Below are positions 50,414 to 63,000 of a DNA stretch of 64,000 nt, piece by piece. The DNA comes from Absidia repens. Its lineage: Eukaryota; Mucoromycota; Mucoromycetes; Mucorales; Cunninghamellaceae. The notes under the pieces are model-generated. The model did not search any database, was not told the origin of the DNA, and was given only the letters and a program-made list of their open reading frames with translations. The translations under genes and the position numbers were made by a program. The stretch is taken from positions 252,001 through 316,000 of the forward strand of contig MCGE01000034.1 in NCBI GenBank assembly GCA_002105175.1, read 5' to 3'. The number at the start of each line of letters is the position of its first letter. Position 1 is the first letter of the stretch.

Positions 50414-51908
50414 ATGTTTCGTTTGGCAAATAGACGATTGGGTAACACCATTATTCAATCCCGTAATATCAACGTAAGCAAAACAAAACCATGACATATA
50501 ACATTGGAGTCACTCATTCATTCATCATTTTGTTTCCTACTTAGGTACGTTGGGCATCCACCGAAACAAAAAATGTTGCTTATGAAGAAGCCCTCAAACT
50601 GATTCAAGTCGACAAAACTGAACGATTGGAAATGTTATCTCGTGTTGAAAAAGAAATTGCTCGTGTTACAAAAGGTAAAAGTTTGTTGGTAGAAAAGTCA
50701 AGACGAGAGTCGATATGGTTTAATTGATTTCTGTTTCATTTAGATGCTTTACCTACACAAAAGGCTCAATTGGCAGCATTGAATACTCTCAAGTTCGACC
50801 TTCAAGTCAAGTCTGAATTGAACGATCCTCAAGTTCGCTCCAACTTCGATAACAATACGAATGGTAAGTTTGGTAAAAAAAAAAAAAAAAACGATCGCGC
50901 ATGTCATTCTTTTTGTGCTCAATTGATTTTGATCTTTAGTTGACATGTCACGACCTGTCTATCGCTACCTTACAAAACGCCGATTCGAAAAACAACCTCG
51001 CAGCAAATTATTGGAACGTCTGACCCAAATGAGTGTTGTGCCTGATGTGGCTGACATGAATATCAACCCTACGGTGGAAATCAACATCCAATTGTCGGAT
51101 GATCAAGTGGTGGAACCTGGTGTCATCACCCAGCCTGAACAAAGTATCACTCGTCCCACAGTCCAAGTCACCAATTTCCATACTGACACTCGACTTTATA
51201 CCATGATGCTTGTGGATCCTGGTAAGATGAATGAAAACTAGTTTGCTGTCTTGCTCTCTCTCTCTCGACTCTATTCTCTGACCCATAAACGCCGGTACTT
51301 TTTTTTTTCTATTCGATAGATTCTCCTGATGTGGCCAATCAAACATATCAACAACGTTGTCATTGGTTAGTGTAAGTCTCATAAAGTAAAAACAGAAGGA
51401 GCTAGCTTAGTGGATGGCTGCTGATCCTTTTTTTTTTTTTTTGTCTTTAGAACCAATGTACCACTGTCAGCTACGGAATCCATTGTGCAAGGCGGCAACA
51501 CTGTTCTCGATTATATCCCACCTCATCCTCAAAAGGGCACCAAGACGCATCGATACACTTGGATCGCATACGAACAAGGAAACGAAGGTCAGGACGCATT
51601 GGACCTTACCAACAAGGTGGATCAACGGGATGCTTTTGACGCCAAGGCATTTGCAAAGGAACATGGATTGACCGTACGTGGTATCACTTTCTTCCGTCAA
51701 AAGTGGAACGAATCTGTCAGCAAGATTTATACTGATATTCTCGGTAAAGTTGAAAAAGTTGAAAGTGTGTGTATGTGTGTGTTTGTGTTGGTACTGACTG
51801 ACGTTGCCTCTTTTTTTTTTTATTTATACATATCTAGGTACCAAGGAACCAATTTATGGCAAACCACCAAAAGAAGAACGCTATATTCAACGAACCATGT
51901 ATATCTAA
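50414..51908 (+). CDS. MRPL35: Mitochondrial large-subunit ribosomal protein mL38 (PEBP fold)
   Basis: Structural protein of the mitochondrial 54S subunit with a phosphatidylethanolamine-binding-protein fold; yeast MRPL35. Exons 50414-50473, 50545-50674, 50744-50863, 50940-51221, 51320-51371, 51451-51743 and 51838-51908 total 1008 nt, 335 aa. MFRLANRRLGNTIIQSRNIN is a mitochondrial presequence, then VRWAS. The central part is helical (YRYLTKRRFEKQPRSKLLER), then the PEBP-like domain: LYTMMLVDPDSPDVANQTYQ, QRCHWLVTNVPLS, LDYIPPHPQKGTKTHRYTWI, FAKEHGLTVRGITFFRQKWN. LVDPDSP and the PPxxxGxHRY-like motif are hallmarks. It ends KEERYIQRTMYI. Confidence 0.93.
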
Positions 51909-52702
51909 TGGATTGATCCTCTCCCCCCCCCTCCTCCTCCCCTCCTATTATCGTCCCATCTATCTTCCTCCTTCTCTCCCTCTTCGTATTATAGTTTATT
52001 ATAGTTACTAGTTTATTTTATTTTTTTCGTTTTTGTTAGTTTTACACACATATCACACACACACATCAACACCTTCCATTATACATTGTGACATCTTACA
52101 CGTCACCCCTCTATACAATATAGATTTGCTTTTTTTTTCCGTGCCATTTTTTTTTTTTTTTGAATAAAGAATATCATTTTTATAGATCATTTGATTACCT
52201 CATCATCATGTGTTTGTTGTTCTTGTTTATTATCATCACAATTGATTGTTTCGTCATTTTTTATTGATTCACGACTTTTCTTTTTTCAACCCATTCTCCC
52301 TAACCTTTTTTTTTTTTTTTTTTTTTTTGGAATAGCAGAGACAAGATCATCATTCTAAGGATACGACGGTCTCATATTCCTTTGGATTGTATTGATAAAA
52401 ACTAAATGAATCAAAAGATATATCGATATATATATCACTTTATTGAATTTTTTTTAAAAAAAACAAAGAAACATTGACATAACATGAAGGAGGCCACAGA
52501 AGATATATGGACAAGGAAAGAAGAATACCATTTCTTTATTGATGGAAACAAAAAATGTAGATTAAAATAAAAATCATGCAGGTGTGGGGGGGGGGAATCA
52601 ACTATGCTACTAATAACAAATAACAACGGCCGGGAGCGGGGGGTAAACGAAAAAGAAAAAAAAAGTCTAAATAAAAAAATTGGAGAGAGGGAGCGAATCT
52701 AA
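51909..52702. other. Convergent 3' region
   Basis: C/T-rich sequence after mL38, AATAAAGAAT at about 52163, a long T run at about 52304-52327, a CACACA stretch near 52047-52065 and AT-rich 3' flank of the minus-strand gene. No gene. Confidence 0.45.
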
Positions 52703-54404
52703 CTAATGTATCCCAGTGGTGGTGGCAGCAGCAGGCATGGTTTTTCGTCGATCCTTTTTGATAGCTTCCCAATCAATGTTTGAAGGCGCTTGTTGCTTGA
52801 GTCTTAAACTGTTGCGTGAAGCAAGCTTGGCGGCGGCGGCGGCCTGTTTTCGTTTTTCTTCTTCTATTTGGAGCTGGCGTTGCTTCGCCTGCTCGGCACG
52901 GGCTCTTACGGTGGCGGTTTGTTTCGGTCTATATGCAGAGGATGAAGTCATGTTGACGGTGGTGCCAGATCGAACGGGTGGGGCGGTTGGCGGTGAAGGT
53001 GTGGCGTTTTTTGTAGAACCATTCTTTTTCACCACAGGTGTCATCGTCGTCTTTGCCCTTGTCGTCGTGGGAGCCTTGGATGCGCGTGCTGTATTTGTTA
53101 AGGTAGGTGTCACTGCTGAGATAGGAGACGTACATAATGGTGGGATGGGTGCTACAAATAAACAAATATGTATACAATCAATGTAAGTCATAAATTTATA
53201 TATGAACATATAAGAAAAAAGAAAGAGGGGTGGTGATGAAGTTTTTTTTTTTTTTTTTTTTTTTTTACCTGACATGCGCCTTGAAGCCTTGGTTTCATCT
53301 TTTGTTTGCTGCACTTGTGATTTCTTTGTTGATGTTGCTATTGGGGCGGGTTTAGTGGTGGGAGTCAAGTATGATCGAAGGTCTGGGATGGTTGGGTTGT
53401 GTACACTAAGAATAGTAATAATGAGAAAAAAAAAACGGGAAAAATGAATATATGATATTGGTTGGTGGAATAGTTGAATATTCTCTTTTTACCTGGTAGG
53501 CCTTGGTCTCGTTTGGTTTCTGTTGCTCGATTTCACATTATCATCATAGTTTACTTTAAATAATAAACAATAAATAAATAAAGAATTGACAAGATCAGTC
53601 CAGTTGCATAGTTTCGCTATTGATTGTGTATGACTTACGTGGGATCCAGTTGGTAATATTCATTTCCTGCGTTTTCGTCATGGGTTGGTTTTGGTTTTGG
53701 TGGTGGGAGGTGGGTTCAGGAGACGCAGATCGAACGGTGTTGATAACGTTGGTATTTGCTTTTTCATAAGAGGTATCAGTCGTCAAGCCATGGTTCCCGT
53801 CAGCATCAGGGTGGGCCCACCATTCAGGGAAAGTAAAAGGCATTGTTGATTTTCTAGTGGCGTCAGTATCAGATGGTTTGCCGGCGGGTGGTGCCAGTGT
53901 AGTTGTTGTCGCCGCCCTAACGTGTGCTTGCTCCTGAAGAGGAGGAACATGAACGGTAGTCGTTGAGTGGCCGTTTTCATAGTCACCATGTTCTTTCATT
54001 GGGGAGTTGTACTCGGAATGAGGGTGGTCGATATGAGGCTTTTGTGATTGCTGATGTTGCTGTTTACTGACAGACGAGGGAGGAGACGGGATCATCTTGT
54101 TGCTGGGGAGGGGCGGCGGTGATGATGATAGATCGTGTGCGGAGTGTATGGGCGATGCGACAGATGAGATGGAGGCCAAAGATGACAGAGTCAGTGTGGA
54201 TGATACATATGGTTTGTGCATGACAGCTTGGTCGGCGCCTTTTTCTAACAGTTCAATTGATAGCAAGTTGGTGTGCTCGCGATTGTTGGAATAAAGCACT
54301 GCAAAACATATGAGATCTTTCAAGATATTGAAGCATTCGGTAGGTGGGTATTTGTTGAGGTAGTCATGTACAAAAGGTGGTAATGTTGTCAAAAAGGGCT
54401 CCAT
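52703..54404 (-). CDS. Unidentified low-complexity protein
   Basis: Not recognised. Exons 53639-54404, 53493-53553, 53269-53405 and 52703-53151 total 1413 nt, 470 aa, frame kept. The first 70 residues look globular (MEPFLTTLPPFVHDYLNKYP, ECFNILKDLICFAVLYSNNR, then LLSIELLEKGADQAVMHKPY). The rest is Ser/Thr/Pro-rich. A charged helix occurs near the end (RARAEQAKQRQLQIEEEKRK) followed by NSLRLKQQAPSNIDWEAIKK and a short basic tail. I chose the ATG at 54404; the frame extends upstream only through a non-ATG codon. A cytoskeletal or scaffold role is possible but not shown. Confidence 0.7.
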
Positions 54405-55803
54405 AGTAGGAGAAATAATATATAACAAAAATGGTCAGATGATAAAAAAAGAAAAGAAAAAAGAAAAAGGAACTTTTTACAACCGTTTTATTATTATTTT
54501 GAAGCGAGCAAGGAGCGGAGATTGAACAAGAAAGCTTGCTTGACCAACATTTTGGTTAGGTTCTCCTTGTCGCTTTGATGATCAGATACAAAGGGGCTAC
54601 TTTTATGTTATGAAGTTGTTCCCCCCCCCCTTCTCTCTGTCGACGATTGTCGTCAGTTTTGATACTGCTGTCTTGTTTACGATATAGTAAATGATACAAA
54701 GGGGCCATTATATAGAAGATAACTTTCTATCATAATGACGAACAAAATATCTCTGTTTCCCCATTCAAAACATTGTAGCCCCACTGTTTTGTGGATATTT
54801 GTCCTTCTGCAGACCATTTGAAATAGTTAATATTTAATCTCGGGGGGGGAATGAATATTGTACTATCCAGTGGAGCCTACGTCGTTCTTACCAGATAAGA
54901 TGCTAGACGAGTGTCCGAGGCTTCAACTGAAACCTCAGCTTCTATTGTGTAAACGACACTGCATTTAAATCTAAGAATATGAAAAGTTTAAGTTTATGAT
55001 AGAGCAGCATTCTATAGCAAGAGCTGAATATGTAAAGGAGAAAATGACCTGAGGCCCTTAAAATAATTTTGGGCTATTCAATGGCGTCAGTGATATGTTC
55101 AAAAGCTTTATATCGCGCTTTCTATTTTTATTGTACCATTCGCTTTTCCTGACTTTTTTTTTTTTTCGTGTACACATTGTACATTCTGGTGATGTTTATG
55201 GTTTGTTTGGTTTTTTATTTATTTGGAAGAACGCACAGGACATAAACTTTTGTGGGGTATAGGTTCCTGACCCTAAAAATAAGAAGGTTTGATAGCAGGT
55301 ATACCGACTGTTTTTTTAAGGGATCTCTTTATATCACCAAGAAAACTCTGAAGAATACGATATAAACTGTCAAGACGTACATAGTAGAAAGCTCAACTCT
55401 AAAATAAACATAACATAAGATAAACTAACAAGGGAAGCAAATCTAGAGTGAGCGCCAAGCTATTCTACGATGTGGCAAACTATTCTAAAAGGCAGGGATT
55501 GCAAAGGCATTGTGATAGTTGCGTCAAGAGGAGAATTGCCATGCTACTGATGTTGAATGGAAGCAGCTTTTAGAATAAAAAGGGAGCCAATGTTGAATAG
55601 TGTTGGTCTCTGTATGAAAAAAAAAGCATTGATCGTCATGTTACCACTGTTAAGTGCTGCAGATTGGTGTAAAAAAAAAAAAGCAAAGCCACCATACTGC
55701 ACATTGTTGTTATGAGTAGAGAACAAGCGTGTTGATCATGTTGTAGGGTGTTCAATCCTACCTTTTTTTGTAAACGCAGACCAACTGACAAAATTACAAG
55801 GTA
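54405..55803. other. Intergenic region before repeat copy C
   Basis: About 1.4 kb with no gene. Short A, T and C runs; the 15-mer CAATGTTGAATAGTG at about 55592 is shared with the region ahead of copy B. CATTTTGG-like and other fragments are too short to interpret. Confidence 0.4.
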
Positions 55804-56629
55804 TTTCAAACCCCGTTCACGTGCGTTTTTATTTACTTCCCAACTGTTATTTTTGCGCTCTCCCTTTCTTTCGATTTCTTTCTTTTTTTTTTGCGTCACT
55901 TTTTTCTTCATCAATCGACTTCTTTGCGGTTATGTTGGACTTATATTAGTGTCAGGTCTAGTTTAGACGGGTTTTCAGATCAGGGATTACAAAATGCATG
56001 AGGGAGCCTTTCATTTTGGATCTAGGATCTGAAGGCATCATTAGTTAGCTTTTTGAAGCCTGCATTAGCTTAGTTTAGTCTTAGTTTGCCCATGGTTTGT
56101 ATCTATATTTAATAATAATAATAATAATAATAATATATATATATATATATATATATTGTACTTGCTTCAATTGAAAAACGTCTCGTAAATCTCCATGATG
56201 TCTTTGTACAAGAGATCCCGTTTTACCGTCGCCCCCTTAGATTAGTATTGACTATTGTTGCTCTTTAATAAAATATATCTCTTTTGTCTCTCTCATGTCT
56301 TGTATAATATATTATATCCCAGTATACAAGTGCTCCTTTAGATTAGCGTTGATCGTTCTTTAGATCTCACATTAGTCACCATCATGCTTCTTCCAGTAGG
56401 CCCTTCCATGATATTGCTTTTCACAATGAACCCCTCGCGTTTAGTTTTAGTATCTACCGATATGCTTCAATAAAATATGCCTTTTTATTAACCATATCTG
56501 GACCCATATGATAAACATTTGCTGTCTAGCTCACTCACCATAGCATTTTACACTGCTTTCTAGTTTAACTATTACTATTTTACCTAACCACAGCTCCCCT
56601 TCCCTGAGGTCTATTGACTGGTTGATAGT
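55804..56629 (+). repeat. Dispersed non-coding repeat, copy C
   Basis: Starts TTTCAAACCCCGTTCACGTG, with the same ordered blocks as A and B: TCAGATCAGGGATTACAAAA, CCTTTCATTTTGGATC, GCATTAGCTTAGTTTAG, AGTTTGCCCATGG, TACTTGCTTCAATTGAAAAA, two TTAGATTAG(T/C)(A/G)TTGA units and a final GCTTCAATAAAATATGCC at about 56464. An (AAT)n(AT)n run at about 56110-56157 has expanded inside it. Similarity to copy B continues to about 56629 (GGTTGATAG). Confidence 0.85.
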
Positions 56630-57401
56630 TCCAGGTCACTTGATATGAAACACGACTGTAATCTCGCTCTATCGTTCACGTCGATCGACCTAGATCGAGT
56701 CACCAACGAAAGTTTTCGCTTCCACTAGACTAAGCATACTGTATATATACAGCCTGTTCTTTTTGTTTTCATGTTTTGCTTTTTTTTACTTTATTCTTGC
56801 GTGTGTGGTATATTAATAAAGAAGGAAAATGAAAGCCAAATACGGCGTAGGATTCTAATTTCATCAAAATCCACCATCACCTCCCGCTTCCCGTTGACCC
56901 GGTAGTTCTTTTTTTTTAAAAAAAAAAAAAATACGAGAATTTTTTGAAAGTGAATATAAAAAAATAAAATTGCAACATGTAAGGTTTGCGTTTTACGTTC
57001 CTGCTGAACTGCATACTATATCGACAATAAGATGTCGACGACAAGAGGCAACTTTTTATCCGGGGAGGGGAAAGAACCGCCTATGATGGTGAAGTTTATT
57101 CGACCATGATCACATATACATATAGAGACATAAACAACTACGTAAAAACACAAACAATATCAAAGTACATGATGATAAAAATACAATGGTTTTTATTGTA
57201 AAATAATGGAAGTGGATGTCCCAATAATTTTTATTACTGGTACCTCATTTCAAGTCTATCTGCCTAGGATTTTGGAGCTCCGTCGATCGTCTTTTGGACG
57301 CATCAAAATGACTCACGCTTGATTCTTTTTTTTTTTTTTATTTCCCCATTTCTTTTCTTTTCCTTTCTGTTATCTCACATACACACGCAGACACAATTCC
57401 A
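56630..57401. other. Spacer and POS5 promoter
   Basis: AT-rich with short T/A runs at about 56908-56930, GGGGAGGGG at about 57064 and a pyrimidine tract before the POS5 ATG. No gene. Confidence 0.45.
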
Positions 57402-59155
57402 ATGATTCTACGACGTCTTCAACCTTTTCTGCGCTCCACTCGATACACCGTTTCTTCTTTTACCCAACGACGGTTTTACCAAATTGGATCACCTGGTCTT
57501 ACAGCAGCAGCGTTACCTGACAAGGTCGATTTATTATTAACGCCCGATAGCCCAAAAGGTTAAATTCCCATTTCTTTTTTTTTTTTTTTTTTGGACAAGT
57601 CAATTTTATGGGAGGCGGAGGGCATCACCATTGACTTTTCTTGCTTTTGTTTTTTTTTTTTTTTGATAGATGCTTTGAAGACTGATGGTGGGGAACGGTT
57701 GCCGTTTATGACAGCTCGCCATGCCAACGACATTGTGCAAATCCCTGGCAGTACCTTTGGGTAAAGCAAAAAACAAGGTCCTGGGATGCACACATGGGGA
57801 GGTAGCTGCTATTACTGAATGCTTTTTTTTATATATCAAATGTTAGGGGACAATTCAAATTGAAATGGAAGGAAATGCCACGGAATATATTGATTGTCAA
57901 GAAACCAAACGATGTGAAGACTGAAAAGGCATTAGTGGATATTGCGAAGTAAGGATTATAAGTTTGACAGGAGGAGACTGTGTACCGGGGTGTGCAGGAG
58001 GGAGAACTGTATGTATCACAATACTGATCGTTTGAATGACATTCTATTAGGTGGTTAAATGAAAAATACCCAGGGGTGAACATTATTGTGGAACCAGAGG
58101 TGGCGGATCATTTTAAAGAGGATATACCTTTTGCCAATGTCATACCAAAGGAACACCAACAACATGATTACTCAAGAGTTGTGGATTTTGCGATTTCTTT
58201 GGGCGGGGATGGCACAATGTTACATTTATCTTCGCTTTTTCCGAAAGCTGTCCCACCAGTCATATGCTTCTCTATGGGTACGCTTGGCTTCTTGATGTCA
58301 TTCAGTAAGCAAAAAAGCAAAAGCAATGGGATTAGAGCGGGGGGGGAGGTAAAGGTTGCTGATGACTCATGAAGTGAATTTTCTTTGGGCCAAACTCTTG
58401 TGTGTTGTTTAGAATTTGCTAATTATGCCAAGGCGCTGGATGATATGATGCATGGAAGATTTGCATTGATGTTACGAATGCGCTTATTTTGCTCGCTACA
58501 TCAACACGATGGTAGACGAATCACTGTGGATGGTCAGGAAGTAGGTAAGTACACAATTGTATATACAGGAACTGAATCATCGAAGAAAAGGCAAAAGAAC
58601 TAATAGGACTTGATTTTAGGTGACCGACAAGTCATGAACGAAGTAACCTTACACCGAGGACGGTACCCCCACTTGACCTCGATCGATTGCTATGTGGATA
58701 ATCATCACTTGACGGAATGTGTGGTAAGTAATAAATGAGTTACAAGCGAACAAGGTGATTGGACTGAACTCCTTTTTTTTCATTTGGTGTTTTGCTCTAG
58801 GCTGACGGGTAAATCTGCCTCCCCTTCATCATGGAAAAGACGAATGATCATGAGACGAAAGACTGACAACTGATTGTGTCTATTTTTATATATACGTGTA
58901 TTTCCCAACTAGATTGATTGTGTCCACTCCAACTGGTTCAACGGCGTATTCTTTGTCTGCAGGTAACACACAATATAGGAAAAAAGGGAAAGAAGAAAAA
59001 AAAAAAGGGGGGATGATATATTTACTTTGTTTATCAAGGCGGACCGATTGTCCACCCTAGTGTTCAGAGCTTGGTACTGACCCCGATTTGTCCGCGATCA
59101 CTGTCCTTCCGCACCGTCTTGTTGCCCCCAAGCGCTGCCATACAACTCAAGGTAC

Positions 59156-59195
<40 letters not shown>

Positions 59196-59519
59196 TGTAA
59201 CAAAGGATCTAATTTTTCATTTTATGATGTATCTAGATCGGTGAATCAAGTCGAAGTCAAATTGAGGTGTCTATGGATGGTCAAGAAATATTCCTGCTGG
59301 AAAAAGGCGAATACCTTCAGGTAAAATAATAAAAAAGGAACTATGACCCCACCAGGTATACTATATTGATGCACTTTTTTTTAAAAAAAAAAAAAAAAAT
59401 AGGTACGAATGTCAAAGTATCCAGTACCATGTGTCACTCGCATTAGTGAAGGGAATGACTGGGCAAAAGATATCAACGACCTACTGAAATGGAATAATCA
59501 ATTTCGGCGTGCCATTTAG
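57402..59519 (+). CDS. POS5: Mitochondrial NAD(H) kinase, Pos5 type
   Basis: Makes NADP(H) from NAD(H) in the matrix; needed for mitochondrial redox defence. Exons 57402-57558, 57670-57760, 57847-57948, 58051-58304, 58413-58544, 58620-58723, 58801-58808, 58913-58962, 59039-59151, 59237-59320 and 59403-59519 total 1212 nt, 403 aa. MILRRLQPFLRSTRYTVSSF is a mitochondrial presequence. Kinase motifs: NILIVKKPNDVKTEKALVDI, AISLGGDGTMLHLSSLFP (GGDG), SMGTLGFLMSF, LHRGRYPHLTSIDCYVDN, ADGLIVSTPTGSTAYSLSAG and ICPRSLSFRTVLLPPSA. The 8-nt exon 58801-58808 (GCTGACGG) encodes the D and first G of the conserved DGLIVSTPTGSTAY block. Confidence 0.96.
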
Positions 59520-59620
59520 AAATGAACCAATCCACTACCCTACATTGTATATAGTATAACACACACACACACTTTCGCGCGCGCGCACCATTCTCACCCC
59601 CCTCTTTTTTATGTACACAA

Positions 59621-59667
<47 letters not shown>

Positions 59668-59917
59668 GCAATACTCACACACACATACACAAATAAATTA
59701 CCCATCTAGTAGAATCCCACACTCGATTCCAATGACACTACCACTTTATTAGAATAGACAAATATGATGATGAATAAAGATGTAGTTTTTTATTAATATA
59801 ATCAATATTATACAGAAAGGGGAAGGGCAAATTCAATATTAAAAGGGAAAAAAAATGGGGAGGAAGCAGTTGGTGAAGGGAGGATGACTAAATAAAGAAA
59901 AAGGGTGGTAGGGAAGG

Positions 59918-59950
<33 letters not shown>

Positions 59951-60048
59951 AGGGGAATGTACAATGAGGTAGAAGGGGCAGGTCAACATATGTAAGTAAA
60001 AAAAAAAAAAAGAGGACGTATGTATAAATAATGAATGATGATAAATGA
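59520..60048. other. Convergent 3' region between POS5 and chitin synthase
   Basis: Holds a CGCGCGCGCGC run at about 59577-59587, a T run of about 41 at 59623-59663, AATAAATTACC at about 59691 and an A run at about 59920-59948. No gene. Confidence 0.5.
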
Positions 60049-63000
60049 TCATGGGTCAATAGCAGGTGGGGATGATACTTGAGATTGCCTAGACAATAAT
60101 TCCAAAGTGATTGTTTCGATACAGTTGTTGATGGTGTCTTGTAACGATTCCGTCCGAGTTCGTTCACCAAGCACCGTTGCCAGATGTTCTTTGACCTGCG
60201 CACGTGTAGTTGAATCCAGATCAGCATTCGTCAAATATGACCGGATTTCGACCTGAATCAGTTCTACAAAGCTTGACGCATTGTGTTGAGATGTATCGCT
60301 TGTATTCCGTTGATGTTGAATAGATGAGCTTCGAGACACAGGGCGCTGCTGTTGCTGTTGTTGCGTCAGTCTTCGAGGTTGCTGTTGTTGTGGCTGTCTA
60401 TTATGTGCCGTTCCTCCTCCACCGCTGATATCATTGTTGATGAGGTGATGAGATGCTTGACGTTGTCTATAAGCGGCGGCCGTCATGGCTGCTGCTGACC
60501 GTTCCGGTATCTTGAGTCCCACTCTACCATGGATCGCCATACTACGTCCTTCCTCATCTTCTATATCACGATAGTCGCTTGGTTCTAACGTTGTTTCCGG
60601 ATCAAAGCTGAGACAAGAGTTGGTCGTGGATGTATGTGATGCAAGTGACCGGCGATCTATCGGTACGGGCATGACAGATTCTGCAGAATAGGACCGGATA
60701 TGACCATGGATATCGTTTTCAGTCGCCGTCGTACTACCACCACCATGACGCATACCATCACCGCCTGATGCTGCCGATACTGTTTCTTGCATGGGTATAA
60801 ACATGCCGGGTGCATTGTTGTAATAATCGTAGCTTCGACTGGATCGGTAGCTGAAGTAAGAGGATTGCGAATGACTTGGTTTGTGTTGCTTGTAATGTGG
60901 TTGCTGATGATGTCGATGTGAAGAATATGATGGCTGATGATAGTGATGCTGCTGATGATGATGATGTGGTTGGAAAGTCGCTGCTTCCCCGACTGGATGA
61001 TGTGCCGTTGATGATGCTGAGGATGGAGAGGATGATGATTCTGTTCGGCTATGGTTAACATTGATTGCATAGCCATCGTCAAAGGGATTGTCGTAAGTGT
61101 TGTCTGCAAAAGGATTGGTTGCCATACTGTCCGTTGGCGATGGTGTTGATCGTGCATCAGCTAAACGTCGTCGTGGTAAAAAGTCATTCTCCATGTCACC
61201 ACCATTTGCGTCCATTGCTGATTCACCCAGTCGCTTTGTTCGTATCGTTCCATACATGTCAACAATTGATGCCACAGGTCGGTAGCCACTAGTGACGCCA
61301 CGGAAGCTTCCATATTCGTCCTTGATTTGCGCTAACGGTGGTGGGGAGGGAACACTGGCATCCATCATTGCTTCCACCGCATTTGCATTAGAGAGGGATT
61401 GGCTTTGTCCAAAGGCAGTGAATCCGGTAAATTTCGCATCCAGTGCCGCTGCTTCCTCGGTGGCTCGTTCGTACGCTCGCTGTGCTTCGATGGTTTCATA
61501 TTCGCCCAGTTGCATACGCACCACTGCATTCCCATTGTCGTCATCGTTGTTGTTGTTATTGCCATCATCACCAATGCCATTGATATCCTTGCTGTAATCG
61601 CTGTCGTTGTTGTTGTTGTTGTTGTTGTTATTGTTGTTGCTGATGTCGTTGCTACTGTATTTGAGCTCGTCTTCCGCCACCGTATCATTGGGCCGAGTAG
61701 TATTATCCTTCCATCCATGTCGTTGCTCCAAACGTCTTGAATATTCGTTGTCCACACACCCGTGCAACCGATCACGCCATCGCCAGCCGCCCGCCGTGGG
61801 CCAAACATCATACCAACCATCGGCATAATCACTACACCAAACTGCAACCAGAGGAAACCAAATGGCAAACAGAGGCACCGATAAAAGACAGTACAAGATG
61901 AACCAAATCACATACTTGAATTGCCGTCGAATCAAAAAGTACACAATATGAAGCAAGAAAAGTCCACCGAAGCTAAAGGCAATGATATAGTAGGCCAAAC
62001 CTTTTTGCATAAAACATCGGATAAAGACACCATAGAGGTAGACAATGATAGGCATCGAGAGAATCATGTCTATCATTTTTGTAAACGACAGAAACCAGGT
62101 GGAAAATCCAATGTTTCTAGCAGCCCGCGTCATTTCAACTTGGTTGTGGAAGGAGGCACGTATATTTCGACTTTGTAATGATTGGAGAGCCCAGTAGTTG
62201 GTTGGGATAGTTGCATAGCCTACAGCGTCGGGCTCGAAGCCAAGATGATGATGGGGATGTGAGCGGACTAGTACCGTACTAAAGTACTGATCTTCACCGA
62301 GCAAAAGGACGTTTTTCATATGAAGAGTATCAGGTTGTGGTGCGGCAAAACTTCGTAGGACAGTAGGATGAATACAACAAGGTCGTGTGTTTTTGTTGGG
62401 AGTGAGTGATAGTTGCGATTCCCTGCCAGTGATAACGGACGGTCGTGCAGAAGATGAGTACCATGTTGGTTGGGGTAAAGCTGCGTCCTTTGGTAATGTT
62501 GCAAATGGGTCGTCGTCATCATCATCGTCGTTTTCAAACTGGATTTCGTCGCTGACTTTTGGCCACTTGGTTCGTATTGATTCTTGTGATGTAGATTGAC
62601 TTTTGCTGATTCGCTGTCGCATCCTGAGTTGTGATAATTTGCTGTTGCCTCCATTCGCACCCGAATGGGCATCACCAGGGGAAGAGGTAGATGGAGGGGA
62701 AGGAAGGTTTTCGGTCCAAAGTTTGTACATCACCAAGCCGCCGTTGATCGTAAGCACATTACCGAGACATGCTTCATAGGCTAAACCTGTAAAGAAGGTC
62801 ATATACAATGGGAAAATCTGCAACATGGTGATAAGATTTTGCTCCGGATTGGCAGGACGAACATGACCACTGACAGCGAGCATTTTGCGATCCCGTTCTA
62901 GTCTTGCCACCAATTTGTGAACCACATCATTTTGAACTTGAGTATCGGCGTCGGTCACCAGCATGTACTTGAAACGGCGAGGATCAATGCCAAGGATGTT

